This document shows positions 27,182 to 35,742 of a stretch of DNA of 64,000 nucleotides, piece by piece (position 1 is the first letter of the stretch; the number at the start of each line of letters is the position of its first letter). The stretch lies in assembly GCF_026625565.1 (NCBI RefSeq), contig NZ_CP112998.1:4280501-4344500 (forward strand), in the 5' to 3' direction. A program made the translations under genes and the position numbers. Source of the DNA: Dyadobacter pollutisoli (GTDB lineage: Bacteria; Bacteroidota; Bacteroidia; Cytophagales; Spirosomataceae). The notes beneath the pieces were generated by a model. The model was not told where the DNA came from. It was given only the letters and a program-made list of their open reading frames with translations, and did no database searches.

Positions 27182-28225
27182 CTAAGCATTCACCTGCCTG
27201 ATCACATTCTTGATATTAAGCTCAATAATGTCTGTCATGCTCTCACATTTATGGTAATGCGGATCGGCGTAATGTTTGAAAAGCCCTTCGCGCAGCTGGT
27301 GAATGTTGTCAACAGTTGAAATTTTATCCTTGATAGAAACATCTCTCAACTCTTTTAAACGGTACCTTTCACTTCTTGCCTGGTACATAATAGACGACTG
27401 CTCTTCCTGCTGATATTGCAACACCGTTTTGTCCGTCAGGTACTCCATGGCCAGCTCTACGTACGGCCTATTTTCCTTGAAAAATTGTGGCATATACACT
27501 TTTATGTTGCCTTCATAGAACTGCTGATCAAAATCAATGGCTCTGAGCCGAAATTGAAAATCATCAAAATCAGGTGTGATCTGCATGACGAAATTGTACG
27601 ACCGCATATCGCCGAGTAATGTGATCATGCACCGCTCATTGAATTTAACAAACTCTTTTGCAATACGGATCGGATTGTAATCAGTGTGGCGCAAACGCGA
27701 TCTCGCGAATTCGTCGCCCGGTATCCCTGCTATATGTTCCTCAATGAGTGTTTCTCCATCCACCAGGTAATTGACCTGGTTCGGGGAAAAAATTTCTTCC
27801 AGTTCCAGGCCATAAATTCGTGAAGCATCAGCCTTTTTGACATAGAAATAATCATAAATATCATTGAGCCGGTTCACTATCTTGATCCGGAATGGATTGG
27901 AATTTCCAAACTTGCAGTAGTCAATACGGTCAATATATTTGTGCTCAACGATCCGAAGGTTACCTGATGCTTTCAACATTGCATAGGCTTTTTTCAGGCC
28001 GGAATGCAGCCGATCTATTTCATGGGGCGGGTATAGCGGGCTTTCCCAAAGCGTATCCTTCCCGTTTTTGTCAATCACCGGAAAAGACTCGTAGAAATTG
28101 AGCAGATCATGATAACCTACCGGAAGTCGCGCATCCCGCTGGTAAAAACGCAGGTATTTCCGCAACTCCGAGCTGACCGGATAAATAGGTTTCTTTTTTA
28201 AAATTTTGACATCCCCCTGTTCCAT
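27182..28225 (-). CDS. Conserved hypothetical protein, possible kinase-like fold
   Basis: The 347-residue soluble protein has no signal peptide and is rich in charged and aromatic residues. I cannot assign it to a named family. A region in the middle, GDMRSYNF followed about 24 residues later by AIDFDQQFYE, recalls the catalytic-loop Asn and the metal-binding Asp of kinase-like enzymes. An upstream LIEEHIAGIPGDEF could be part of the same domain. I see no clear glycine-rich loop, so this is a weak hypothesis. It is divergent from the mobA operon, with 61 bases between start codons. Confidence 0.6.
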   Translation of the reverse strand: MEQGDVKILKKKPIYPVSSELRKYLRFYQRDARLPVGYHDLLNFYESFPVIDKNGKDTLWESPLYPPHEIDRLHSGLKKAYAMLKASGNLRIVEHKYIDRIDYCKFGNSNPFRIKIVNRLNDIYDYFYVKKADASRIYGLELEEIFSPNQVNYLVDGETLIEEHIAGIPGDEFARSRLRHTDYNPIRIAKEFVKFNERCMITLLGDMRSYNFVMQITPDFDDFQFRLRAIDFDQQFYEGNIKVYMPQFFKENRPYVELAMEYLTDKTVLQYQQEEQSSIMYQARSERYRLKELRDVSIKDKISTVDNIHQLREGLFKHYADPHYHKCESMTDIIELNIKNVIRQVNA

Positions 28226-28286
28226 AAAAGGAAGTTACGCATATTTGGTTTATAGTAGAAAACGGGCGGGCATAAACCTAAAAACA

Positions 28287-28880
28287 ATGGACATGTACGG
28301 ACTTGTGATTTGTGGAGGCAACAGTGCCCGCATGGGTACCGATAAAAGCACGCTTGTTTATTACGACAAGCCCCAGCACGATCATCTGTACGATCAGCTT
28401 TCATTGTTTTGTAAAAAAGTGATCATTTCGTGCAACCAGGAACAATTTGTTTCATTGGAAACTTCGAATGAAAAAATGCCTGATCTCGCTCAATACTCTG
28501 GCCACGGGCCTATTTCGGGTATACTGACAGCATTTGACACATTCCCGGAACATGATTTTCTGGTGGCTGGATGCGACTATCCGTTCCTCAGCAAAGACGA
28601 ACTGAAGTTATTTTTGGCAAAAACTACAAGAGATTCCCGCGCCGCTGCCTTTTATAATCAGGATAACAAATATGAGCCTTTGCTAGCGTGGTATTCCAAA
28701 GATGCAGGACCGCTATTAAAGGAGCATTTTAACCGGAATGAATTTTCCCTGCAGCATTTTTTGAAAAAATATGGTGCGGAAAAATATTTACCAAAGCCCG
28801 AAAGGGTTGTCACAAGCGTAGACACGCCCGAAGAATTCGAAAGGGTCAAGGCGATTTTGGCCAATGAAAACAACAAGTGA
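28287..28880 (+). CDS. mobA: Molybdenum cofactor guanylyltransferase
   Basis: The 197-residue protein (from ATG 28287; the open frame begins 81 bases earlier, overlapping the divergent gene's promoter) has the nucleotidyltransferase start GLVICGGNSARMGTDKS, where GGxSxRMGxDK binds GTP. The metal-binding region FLVAGCDYPF follows near residue 95. It would attach GMP to molybdopterin to make the bis-MGD cofactor used by the oxidoreductase encoded three genes downstream. The 17-base overlap with fdhD supports an operon. Confidence 0.85.
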   Translation: MDMYGLVICGGNSARMGTDKSTLVYYDKPQHDHLYDQLSLFCKKVIISCNQEQFVSLETSNEKMPDLAQYSGHGPISGILTAFDTFPEHDFLVAGCDYPFLSKDELKLFLAKTTRDSRAAAFYNQDNKYEPLLAWYSKDAGPLLKEHFNRNEFSLQHFLKKYGAEKYLPKPERVVTSVDTPEEFERVKAILANENNK

Positions 28881-29709
28881 AATGGAAACGACCGCGATAG
28901 CATATCAAAAGATCAGAAGGATAGGAAAAGACGGGGCGACGGATTGGGAGGATCATCTGGCTGTGGAAGAACCACTTGAAATTCAGCTATCTTATTATCA
29001 ATCAAGCAAAAAGATCATTAAAAGCATTTCCGTAACCATGCGGACGCCTGGCCACGATCACGAGCTGGCTGTTGGTTTTTTGTTTACGGAGGGCATCATT
29101 ACCGGGTGCGAACAGGTTGAGTCTGTGAAAAGCGCCGCTCTCGTAGAAAACAATGTGGTAGTGACCCTATCCGACACATTCACACCGACATTGAATGCGC
29201 TTGAACGGAATTTTTATACAACATCCAGCTGCGGTGTCTGCGGGAAAGCCAGTATCGACGCCATTAAAACAGTGTCGGTTTATCAGAGCCAATTTGATGA
29301 GATCCGACTGACAAAAGAGGTACTGTTTACATTGAGTGAAAAGATCGCTGGCCAGCAAAATATTTTCGAAAGTACCGGCGGTCTTCACGCTTCCTCGCTT
29401 TTTGAGCTAGACGGCAACTTTGTGATGCTCCGGGAAGATGTGGGTAGGCATAATGCATTGGACAAACTGATCGGAGCGGCATTTCTAAATGATGAGCTGC
29501 CATTGTCCCAAAATATGCTGTTGCTAAGCGGCCGGGCCAGTTTTGAACTCGTTCAAAAAGCATCGATGGCAGGTATCAGAGTGGTGGCCGCGATTGGCGC
29601 CCCTTCCAGCCTGGCGGTGCAGCTTGCAGAAGAAAGCGGCATTACGCTAATTGGCTTTTTAAAAAATGACAGGTTTAATGTTTATACCGGCTTCGGCCGT
29701 GTTGAGTAA
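28864..29709 (+). CDS. fdhD: Formate dehydrogenase accessory sulfurtransferase
   Basis: The 281-residue protein carries the FdhD cysteine pair at Cys123 and Cys126 (SSCGVCGKAS), which passes sulfur from a desulfurase to the molybdenum cofactor. Other family features are TPGHDHELAVGFLFTEGII near residue 61, GGLHASSLF near residue 176 and REDVGRHNALDKLIG near residue 195. A second ATG six codons in (METT) is an equally possible start. It sits inside the Moco operon and would activate the downstream YdeP-type enzyme. One base separates its stop from the next ATG. Confidence 0.95.
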   Translation: MKTTSEMETTAIAYQKIRRIGKDGATDWEDHLAVEEPLEIQLSYYQSSKKIIKSISVTMRTPGHDHELAVGFLFTEGIITGCEQVESVKSAALVENNVVVTLSDTFTPTLNALERNFYTTSSCGVCGKASIDAIKTVSVYQSQFDEIRLTKEVLFTLSEKIAGQQNIFESTGGLHASSLFELDGNFVMLREDVGRHNALDKLIGAAFLNDELPLSQNMLLLSGRASFELVQKASMAGIRVVAAIGAPSSLAVQLAEESGITLIGFLKNDRFNVYTGFGRVE

Positions 29710-29710
29710 T

Positions 29711-30079
29711 ATGAAAATACGAATTCAGCGTAACTCGGTCAGGTTCAGATTGTCCAAGACCGACGTGGAACAGCTTGGTACAATCGGTTATGTGAAAGAA
29801 GCAACGGCATTTGGCACTTCTCATTTTTATTATGCCGTAAAGCAGGACCCAGCCAGCGAAACATTGTCAGCTGAGTTTGCAAACGGAATGATAACTGTAT
29901 TTGTACCCGCAACATTCACGAAGGACTGGGCCGCAAACAATGTTGTAGGCATTGACGCCAATGTCCCGCTTGACGAACAGGAATCGTTGTATCTGTTGGT
30001 TGAAAAAGATTTTAAGTGTCTGGATAATGTCGCCGAAGACCAGTCCGACAATTATGAAAACCCGTCCAAAACCTGCTAG
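29711..30079 (+). CDS. DUF7009-like small protein of the formate dehydrogenase operon
   Basis: The 122-residue protein starts at the ATG at 29711, one base after fdhD. It opens with MKIRIQRNSVRFRLSKTDVEQL and has a mixed alpha/beta pattern with a late YLLVEKDFKCLDN. I associate such short proteins between fdhD and fdhF in Bacteroidota with DUF7009. No catalytic motif is visible and it has no signal peptide. Its position between the sulfurtransferase and the molybdoenzyme suggests a role in enzyme maturation, but that is only inference from context. Confidence 0.65.
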   Translation: MKIRIQRNSVRFRLSKTDVEQLGTIGYVKEATAFGTSHFYYAVKQDPASETLSAEFANGMITVFVPATFTKDWAANNVVGIDANVPLDEQESLYLLVEKDFKCLDNVAEDQSDNYENPSKTC

Positions 30080-30081
30080 CT

Positions 30082-32391
30082 ATGGCTGACCATCCTCTTC
30101 CGGTCCCCGGCTCGGAAAATCCCGAGAAACTTACCGGTCTCAAAAAAGGCAAGATCAAAAAGGTAGCTGCGGGCATTCCGGCAGTCGTTTCCAGCTTCGA
30201 GAAAATCGTTGAAGAAGCTGGTTTGCAGCGTGGCATGAAGGCGCTTTTTCATTTGAACAAAAAAGGCGGTTTCGACTGCCCCAGCTGTGCCTGGCCCGAC
30301 CCGGACGATGAGCGTTCAGGCATCGCCGAATATTGTGAAAATGGCGCGCGCGCAGTCGCGGAGGAAGCTACTACCAAAAAACTGACGACAGAATTTTTCT
30401 CTCAGCATTCTGTGCTCGAATTGGCCAAATTGTCTGATTATGAAATAGGTGGCAAAGGTCGTGTGGCTCAACCCATGTTTTTACCGGCTGGCGGCACCCA
30501 TTATCAACCAATTTCCTGGAATGCAGCATTTGCGAAAATTGGCGTAGAACTGAACCGGTTAGCGTCACCCGATGAAGCTGTTTTCTACACCTCGGGACGC
30601 ACCAGTAATGAGGCTGCTTTTCTTTATCAGCTTTTTGTAAGAGAATTTGGTACGAATAATCTGCCGGATTGCAGTAATATGTGCCATGAAAGCAGCGGCG
30701 TTGCCTTGGGCGAATCGCTGGGGATCGGCAAAGGCTCGGTGACGTTGAATGACTTTTACGAGGCCGAAGTTATTATGATATTGGGGCAAAATCCGGGTAC
30801 CAATCACCCGAGAATGCTGACAGCGCTGCAAAAAGCCAAGGCCAACGGAGCTACCATTATCTCCATTAACCCGCTACCTGAAACCGGGCTGATGGGTTTT
30901 AATAATCCTCAGCTGGTTACCGGCGTTTTGGGGATCAATCCTGCACTCACCGATATCTTCCTGCAGGTCAAAATCAATGGTGATATGGCGCTACTGAAAG
31001 CCATTGCATTGCTTTTGGTACGGGAAGAAGAGCATAATCCGGGCAATGTTTTCGATCAGTATTTTATTCAAAAAAATACAGAAGGTTATACTGCTTTTAT
31101 TGAGCATATCAAGACTTTTAATGACGAGGAACTAGCCAAAACCTGCGGTGTTCCGCTGCCATTGATACAGGAAACTGCGAGGGTACTGGCACGGAAAAGC
31201 AAAATTATTGCCTGCTGGGCAATGGGTCTTACGCAGCATAAAAATGCGGTAGATACCATCAAAGAAGTGGTCAATCTGCTGTTATTGAAGGGTAGCATTG
31301 GCAAACCAGGGGCCGGTACCTGCCCTGTCAGAGGCCATAGTAATGTGCAGGGCGACCGTACGATGGGTATTTTTGAAAGGCCTTCTGAAAAATTCCTCCA
31401 TGCGATCGAGCGAAACTTCCATTTCAGTCCTCCCAAAAAACATGGGTACGACGTCGTGGAGTGCATTAAAGCCATGCATGAAGGGAAGGCAAAAGTGTTC
31501 ATAGCGATGGGTGGAAATTTTCTTTCCGCGACGCCCGACACGCATTTTACCGCAGAGGCGCTGTCCAAATGCAAATTGACCGTGCACGTTTCGACAAAAC
31601 TAAACCGTAGCCATCTCGTTCACGGTGAAGAAGCCATGATATTGCCCTGCCTGGGCAGGAGCGATATGGATATGCGGGATGGTGAAAACCGGTTTGTTTC
31701 CTGTGAAAACTCGATGGGTGTCGTGCAACTTTCCAAAGGTGTGCTGCCGCCAGTTTCGGAACATTTGCTCAGCGAGCCCGAGATCGTGTGCCGGCTGGCG
31801 AGCGCGACATTAGGGCGTCGTAGTCAGATTAACTGGGAGCTTTATAGTGAAGATTATGATGTGATCAGGGCTGACATTGAGCGTACTATTCCGGGTTTTG
31901 ATCGATATAATGAGCGTGTTAGACAGCAGGGAGGATTTTATCTGCCCAATTGCAACCGCGAAGGAACCTTTGACAATGACATTCAAAAAGCGAGATTTAA
32001 TGTCGCTCCTTTGCAAATTGCGCAGCTGGCGGAAGATGAATTAATGATGATGACCATCCGCAGCCACGACCAGTTCAATACCACCATTTATGGCCTCAAC
32101 GACCGGTACCGCGGTATTTACAATGAGCGGCGGGTGATATTGATGAACGAAAAAGACATTACAAAAAGGAACCTGAAAAACGGTGACCTGGTGGATTTGC
32201 ATAATCATTTTGACGGGGTCGCACGCGTTGCGCGCAAGTTTATAGTGGTGGAATACCCGATCCCTGAAACTTGCGCTGCAACCTATTTCCCCGAAACGAA
32301 TGTACTGGTGCCCATCAACAGTGTTGCCGATAAAAGCAACACGCCTACTTCGAAACAGGTGGTTCTGACATTGACAAGACATGCTCCCTGA
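30082..32391 (+). CDS. FdhF/YdeP-type molybdopterin oxidoreductase
   Basis: The 769-residue protein belongs to the DMSO-reductase superfamily branch called YdeP (FdhF/YdeP family). The N-terminal FDCPSCAWPDPDD (Cys66 and Cys69) is the branch signature. CHESSGVAL (Cys201) supplies the likely molybdenum ligand. Bis-MGD-binding segments follow (AMGGNFLSATPDT, then the C-terminal TIRSHDQFNTTIYGLNDRYRGIYNERR). There is no signal peptide, so it is cytoplasmic. The operon provides MobA and FdhD for it. The substrate may be formate but is not proven for the YdeP branch. No partner electron-transfer subunit follows. Confidence 0.85.
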   Translation: MADHPLPVPGSENPEKLTGLKKGKIKKVAAGIPAVVSSFEKIVEEAGLQRGMKALFHLNKKGGFDCPSCAWPDPDDERSGIAEYCENGARAVAEEATTKKLTTEFFSQHSVLELAKLSDYEIGGKGRVAQPMFLPAGGTHYQPISWNAAFAKIGVELNRLASPDEAVFYTSGRTSNEAAFLYQLFVREFGTNNLPDCSNMCHESSGVALGESLGIGKGSVTLNDFYEAEVIMILGQNPGTNHPRMLTALQKAKANGATIISINPLPETGLMGFNNPQLVTGVLGINPALTDIFLQVKINGDMALLKAIALLLVREEEHNPGNVFDQYFIQKNTEGYTAFIEHIKTFNDEELAKTCGVPLPLIQETARVLARKSKIIACWAMGLTQHKNAVDTIKEVVNLLLLKGSIGKPGAGTCPVRGHSNVQGDRTMGIFERPSEKFLHAIERNFHFSPPKKHGYDVVECIKAMHEGKAKVFIAMGGNFLSATPDTHFTAEALSKCKLTVHVSTKLNRSHLVHGEEAMILPCLGRSDMDMRDGENRFVSCENSMGVVQLSKGVLPPVSEHLLSEPEIVCRLASATLGRRSQINWELYSEDYDVIRADIERTIPGFDRYNERVRQQGGFYLPNCNREGTFDNDIQKARFNVAPLQIAQLAEDELMMMTIRSHDQFNTTIYGLNDRYRGIYNERRVILMNEKDITKRNLKNGDLVDLHNHFDGVARVARKFIVVEYPIPETCAATYFPETNVLVPINSVADKSNTPTSKQVVLTLTRHAP

Positions 32392-32521
32392 AACCAAACT
32401 TAACATTGACCTAACAGTGCATAACCCAACTCGCCGTAATTTTCGCCTTTGATCCAAAAGCCCAAATGGGGTAAATCAGAAGGAAAATCATCTTTTTGAG
32501 GGGAAGTTTAAATTTTATACA

Positions 32522-33292
32522 ATGAAAAAAATCATTTTATCGATTGCTGTGGGACTCCTTAGCCTGACCACTTTTGAAGGTATGTCACAAAATAAAAACA
32601 AGGTAATTGCACACAGAGGCGCATGGAAAAATACCGGGGCGACCGAAAATTCAATCGGTGCGCTGGAACATGCGATCAGGCTGGGTTGCTACGGAAGCGA
32701 ATTTGATGTGCATATGTCGGCGGATTCGGTTTTGTTTGTACTGCATGATCATTCCATCAAGGGTACGCACATTGAAAAGTCTACTGCTCAGGAGCTTTCG
32801 CTGATCAAACTTGATAACGGCGAGGCGCTGCCAACATTGGAAGCCTACCTCAAAGCAGGTTCAAAACAGAAAAAAACACGACTGATACTGGAAATTAAGA
32901 CTTCTTCTGTCAGCAAAGAAAGATCCCTGGCTTTGGCTACGAAATGTGTAGAAATGGTCAAAAAGCTAAAAGTGGAGAAAATCACAGACTACATTGCATT
33001 TGATTTTGATGTATGCCTGAAAGTGAAACAGCTCGCTCCAAAAGCCCATGTGGAGTATTTGAACGGAGATAAAACACCGGACGAAATTGGCGCAGCAGGA
33101 TTGGATGGTATCGATTATCATTTCAATGTGTTCAAACGCAAGGAAGAGTACATTCCGGCCATGCGTGAGAAAAAACTTACTACCAACGTATGGACGGTCA
33201 ATGACGAACCGACAATGAAATGGTTCCTCGAAAGGAATGTGGATTACATTACCACCAATGAGCCTGAGCTGCTGCTGAGCATTAGTAAGTAA
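32522..33292 (+). CDS. Glycerophosphodiester phosphodiesterase, secreted
   Basis: The 256-residue protein has a signal peptide (1-22) and a GDPD barrel. HRG at residues 31-33, EN at 42-43, the metal pair Glu60/Asp62 in SEFDVHMS, and a catalytic His75 in LHDHS are all in place. Near the end, VWTVNDEPTMKWFLERNVDYITTNEP matches the family C-terminal motif. It would split glycerophosphodiesters into glycerol-3-phosphate and an alcohol in the periplasm. It stands alone and ends at a strong bidirectional terminator. Confidence 0.9.
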   Translation: MKKIILSIAVGLLSLTTFEGMSQNKNKVIAHRGAWKNTGATENSIGALEHAIRLGCYGSEFDVHMSADSVLFVLHDHSIKGTHIEKSTAQELSLIKLDNGEALPTLEAYLKAGSKQKKTRLILEIKTSSVSKERSLALATKCVEMVKKLKVEKITDYIAFDFDVCLKVKQLAPKAHVEYLNGDKTPDEIGAAGLDGIDYHFNVFKRKEEYIPAMREKKLTTNVWTVNDEPTMKWFLERNVDYITTNEPELLLSISK

Positions 33293-33308
33293 AATGATAT
33301 TTGAAATC

Positions 33309-33351
33309 AAAATAAAACCCGGCCTGAACAGATCAGACCGGGTTTTATTTT
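33309..33351. terminator. Bidirectional intrinsic terminator
   Basis: AATAAAACCCGG pairs with CCGGGTTTTATT, with an inner CTGA/TCAG pairing. A-rich and T-rich flanks work in both directions. It separates the convergent GDPD and metX genes. Confidence 0.85.
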
Positions 33352-33370
33352 GGTTAAGATTTTGAAACCA

Positions 33371-34423
33371 TCAGCCGATTTTGGCCATTTGAAGTTGACC
33401 ATTGGTCTCTTGCCACGCACGAATCACCTGTGTAAGCTGCTTATACTCAATCAAAAAGCCATCGTGACCGTATAGCGAATCAATTTCCTGAAAAACTGCG
33501 TCGGGAATGTGGCGTGCCACAAACTGCTGCTCGGAGAGCGGAAAAAGGAGGTCGGATTTGATACCTAGCACCAATGTTTTGGCTTTCACCAGGCCGAGGG
33601 CATGTACGATTCCGCCGCGGTTACGTCCAACATTGTGCGAATCCATGATTTTGGACAAAACCCAATAGGAGTACGCATTGAAACGCTTTACAAATTTATC
33701 TCCCTGATACTGCTGATACGAAGAAGCTCTGAAATCATCGATCTGATCAGGATTATCACGGGCCTGGGTAAAATTATAAGTGTCGTAGTTGCGGTACGAA
33801 AGCAATGCAATGGACCGCGCGGCACGCATGCCCATGCTACCCGCATCCGCATGATCATCCTTAAATGTAGGGTCAGCTTCGATCGCCATCCGCTGAGACT
33901 CATTAAAAGCAATTCCCCAAGGCGAATGCAATGCGTTGGAAGCGATCACGATCAGTTCTTCACAAAGATCGGGCACTTCCACAGCCCATTCGAGTGCCTG
34001 CTGACCTCCGAGCGACCCGCCGATACATATTTTTATTTTTTTGATGGCCAGCTCCTGTCGCAAAAGCTCCATGGTACCGACCACATCGCGCACAGTTACG
34101 ACCGGAAAATCGCGGTAATAAGGTTTTTGCGTTTTGGCATTGATAGAAAGCGGCCCGGTGGAGCCATAAGCGGAGCCGAGTACATTGACACAAATAATGA
34201 AGTATTTGGCAGGATTGAAATACTTGTCATCCCCTACCAGTCCGTCCCACCAGTCGGCGGCATTGGAGCTGCCTGTCAGCGCGTGACAGATCCACACGAT
34301 GTTGCTATCGTCTGCGTTTCTTTCTCCATAAGTAGTGTATGACAGCTCGAAGCCTGAAAGTTCGCCACCCATTTCCAGGGAATAAGCGTACGGGTATTTA
34401 AATGTTTTTTGTTCCGCTTGCAT
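33371..34423 (-). CDS. metX: Homoserine O-acetyltransferase
   Basis: The 350-residue alpha/beta hydrolase transfers acetyl from acetyl-CoA to homoserine at the entry of methionine synthesis. The nucleophile is Ser137 in GGSLGGQQALEW. The other triad residues are Asp291 (GIKSDLLFP) and His320 (YGHDGF). The N-terminal CHALTGSS oxyanion-hole loop and the GSAYGSTGPLSI segment are typical of MetX. A succinyl-specific variant cannot be excluded from sequence alone. A SAM-I riboswitch lies about 96 bases upstream, giving feedback by S-adenosylmethionine. Confidence 0.9.
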   Translation of the reverse strand: MQAEQKTFKYPYAYSLEMGGELSGFELSYTTYGERNADDSNIVWICHALTGSSNAADWWDGLVGDDKYFNPAKYFIICVNVLGSAYGSTGPLSINAKTQKPYYRDFPVVTVRDVVGTMELLRQELAIKKIKICIGGSLGGQQALEWAVEVPDLCEELIVIASNALHSPWGIAFNESQRMAIEADPTFKDDHADAGSMGMRAARSIALLSYRNYDTYNFTQARDNPDQIDDFRASSYQQYQGDKFVKRFNAYSYWVLSKIMDSHNVGRNRGGIVHALGLVKAKTLVLGIKSDLLFPLSEQQFVARHIPDAVFQEIDSLYGHDGFLIEYKQLTQVIRAWQETNGQLQMAKIG

Positions 34424-34463
34424 AGTGCCAGAGCACAGATTTTTAATGCTAAAAAAATTGCGA

Positions 34464-34484
34464 GATAAAAGCCATCCGGCTTAC
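34464..34484 (-). terminator. Possible riboswitch-controlled terminator of metX leader
   Basis: On the minus strand AAGCC pairs with GGCTT around a GGAT loop and is followed by TTAT. The stem is only 5 bp, so it is a weak terminator. It lies between the SAM-I aptamer and the metX start, where an expression platform is expected. Confidence 0.35.
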
Positions 34485-34518
34485 GGAAATTTCTAACAGT
34501 AAGTTGACACGAATTGAG

Positions 34519-34622
34519 TTTATATCTCCTAATAACTTAGGTGGGAATTAGCACCTTTCTCCAAATCGGTAGCAGGTTGCCAGAGGTTCATTGAGCCCAT
34601 TCTCTCGCCTCTTCTTTATAAA
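34519..34622 (-). promoter_or_regulatory. SAM-I (S-box) riboswitch upstream of metX
   Basis: The minus strand contains the S-box core elements in order: AAGAAGAGGCGAGAGAA, GGGCTCAATGAACC, CTGGCAACCTG, and AAAGGTGCTAATTCC. A closing P1 stem TTTATA (34622-34617) pairs with TATAAA (34524-34519). The conserved GGCAACC and GGTGCTAA segments make the assignment firm. It would bind S-adenosylmethionine and turn metX down when methionine is plentiful. Confidence 0.9.
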
Positions 34623-34733
34623 ATCAATTGTCAGGTAAGTGAAGCAATTGACTTGATGCTGCAATATTAAGCCTGGATGCCTGAAAATGCAAATAAATGC
34701 TGAAATTCTATTTCGTCGCCCACCCGGCGGCTT

Positions 34734-34741
34734 TATCTTTG
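34734..34741 (+). promoter_or_regulatory. -7 promoter box for the M28 peptidase gene
   Basis: TATCTTTG matches TAnnTTTG and lies 22 bases before the ATG at 34764. Confidence 0.6.
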
Positions 34742-34763
34742 CCGTTTAACGATTACTATTTCA

Positions 34764-35705
34764 ATGAAAAGCCTTATTTGTTCTGTTTTTTTACTGACGC
34801 TGTCCATAACCTCATTTCCCCAAAGTATTAACCCATCTCCTGAAAGGATTCATGCACATATCAGCAAGCTGGCTTCCGACAAAATGAAAGGCCGCGGAAC
34901 GGGTAGCAAAGAGAATGAGAAAGCGGCCCGATACGTTGCCAGGGAATTTAAAAAGTACCATTTGCAACCCAAAGGTACGGAAGGGTTTTATCAACCATTT
35001 ACTGCTAAAATCAGACGGATTGTTGTACCGGACAGTGTTCGTAAGGCCAACAATGTGATTGGCTTCCTGGACAACGGAGCTGAATATACCATTGTGATCG
35101 GCGCGCACTTTGATCACCTTGGAACGGGTAGCCAAGGCAGTTCCAAAGCTGAAAAGCCAGAAGGGCAGATTCACAACGGTGCCGACGACAATGCTTCGGG
35201 CGTGGCCGGGCTGCTGGAACTCGCGAGGTATTTTTCAACTAATAGCGTAAAAGAAGCTTACAACTTTCTCTTCATTGCATTTGGGGCAGAAGAACTCGGG
35301 CTCGTAGGGTCACGGTACTTTGTCAACAATCCGACATTGCCTTTGGAAAAGATCAATTTTATGGGTAATATGGATATGATCGGACGATATGACGCCAATC
35401 GCGGCGTGGGCATCGGCGGTTTTGGAACGAGCCAAGAATGGCCTGTCATATTCAAAGATGTAAAGAGCGACACCAAATTTTTTACAGACAAGGCCGGCAG
35501 CGGCGGCTCAGACCACGGTTCTTTCTATGCCAAACAAATACCTGTCCTTTTCTTTCACACAGGTGGGCACGATGATTACCACAAACCCACAGATGACATT
35601 GATAAAATAGACCTAAAAGCGGAGGCAGGCATCCTTGGCATTGAAATTATGCTGATAGAGAATGCTATGAAACTCCCAAAACTGAAATTCACCGAAGTGA
35701 AGTAG
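34764..35705 (+). CDS. M28 family zinc aminopeptidase, secreted
   Basis: The 313-residue protein has a signal peptide (1-20) and an M28 peptidase domain. The zinc ligands and catalytic residues are visible: His115 in GAHFDHLG, Asp141 in NGADDNASG, Glu176/Glu177 in FGAEELGL, Asp204 in MDMIGR, and a late His in GGHDDYHKPTDD. It would release N-terminal residues from peptides in the periplasm or outside. It stands alone, divergent from metX, and has its own -7 box. Confidence 0.9.
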   Translation: MKSLICSVFLLTLSITSFPQSINPSPERIHAHISKLASDKMKGRGTGSKENEKAARYVAREFKKYHLQPKGTEGFYQPFTAKIRRIVVPDSVRKANNVIGFLDNGAEYTIVIGAHFDHLGTGSQGSSKAEKPEGQIHNGADDNASGVAGLLELARYFSTNSVKEAYNFLFIAFGAEELGLVGSRYFVNNPTLPLEKINFMGNMDMIGRYDANRGVGIGGFGTSQEWPVIFKDVKSDTKFFTDKAGSGGSDHGSFYAKQIPVLFFHTGGHDDYHKPTDDIDKIDLKAEAGILGIEIMLIENAMKLPKLKFTEVK

Positions 35706-35742
35706 CATTTAAATTAATGTAAACCTTAAAATAGGCGTTGTT

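Noticed and set aside
33602..34342. 246-codon frame antisense to metX
   Set aside because: metX keeps its full catalytic triad, and the antisense product has no family-like pattern.
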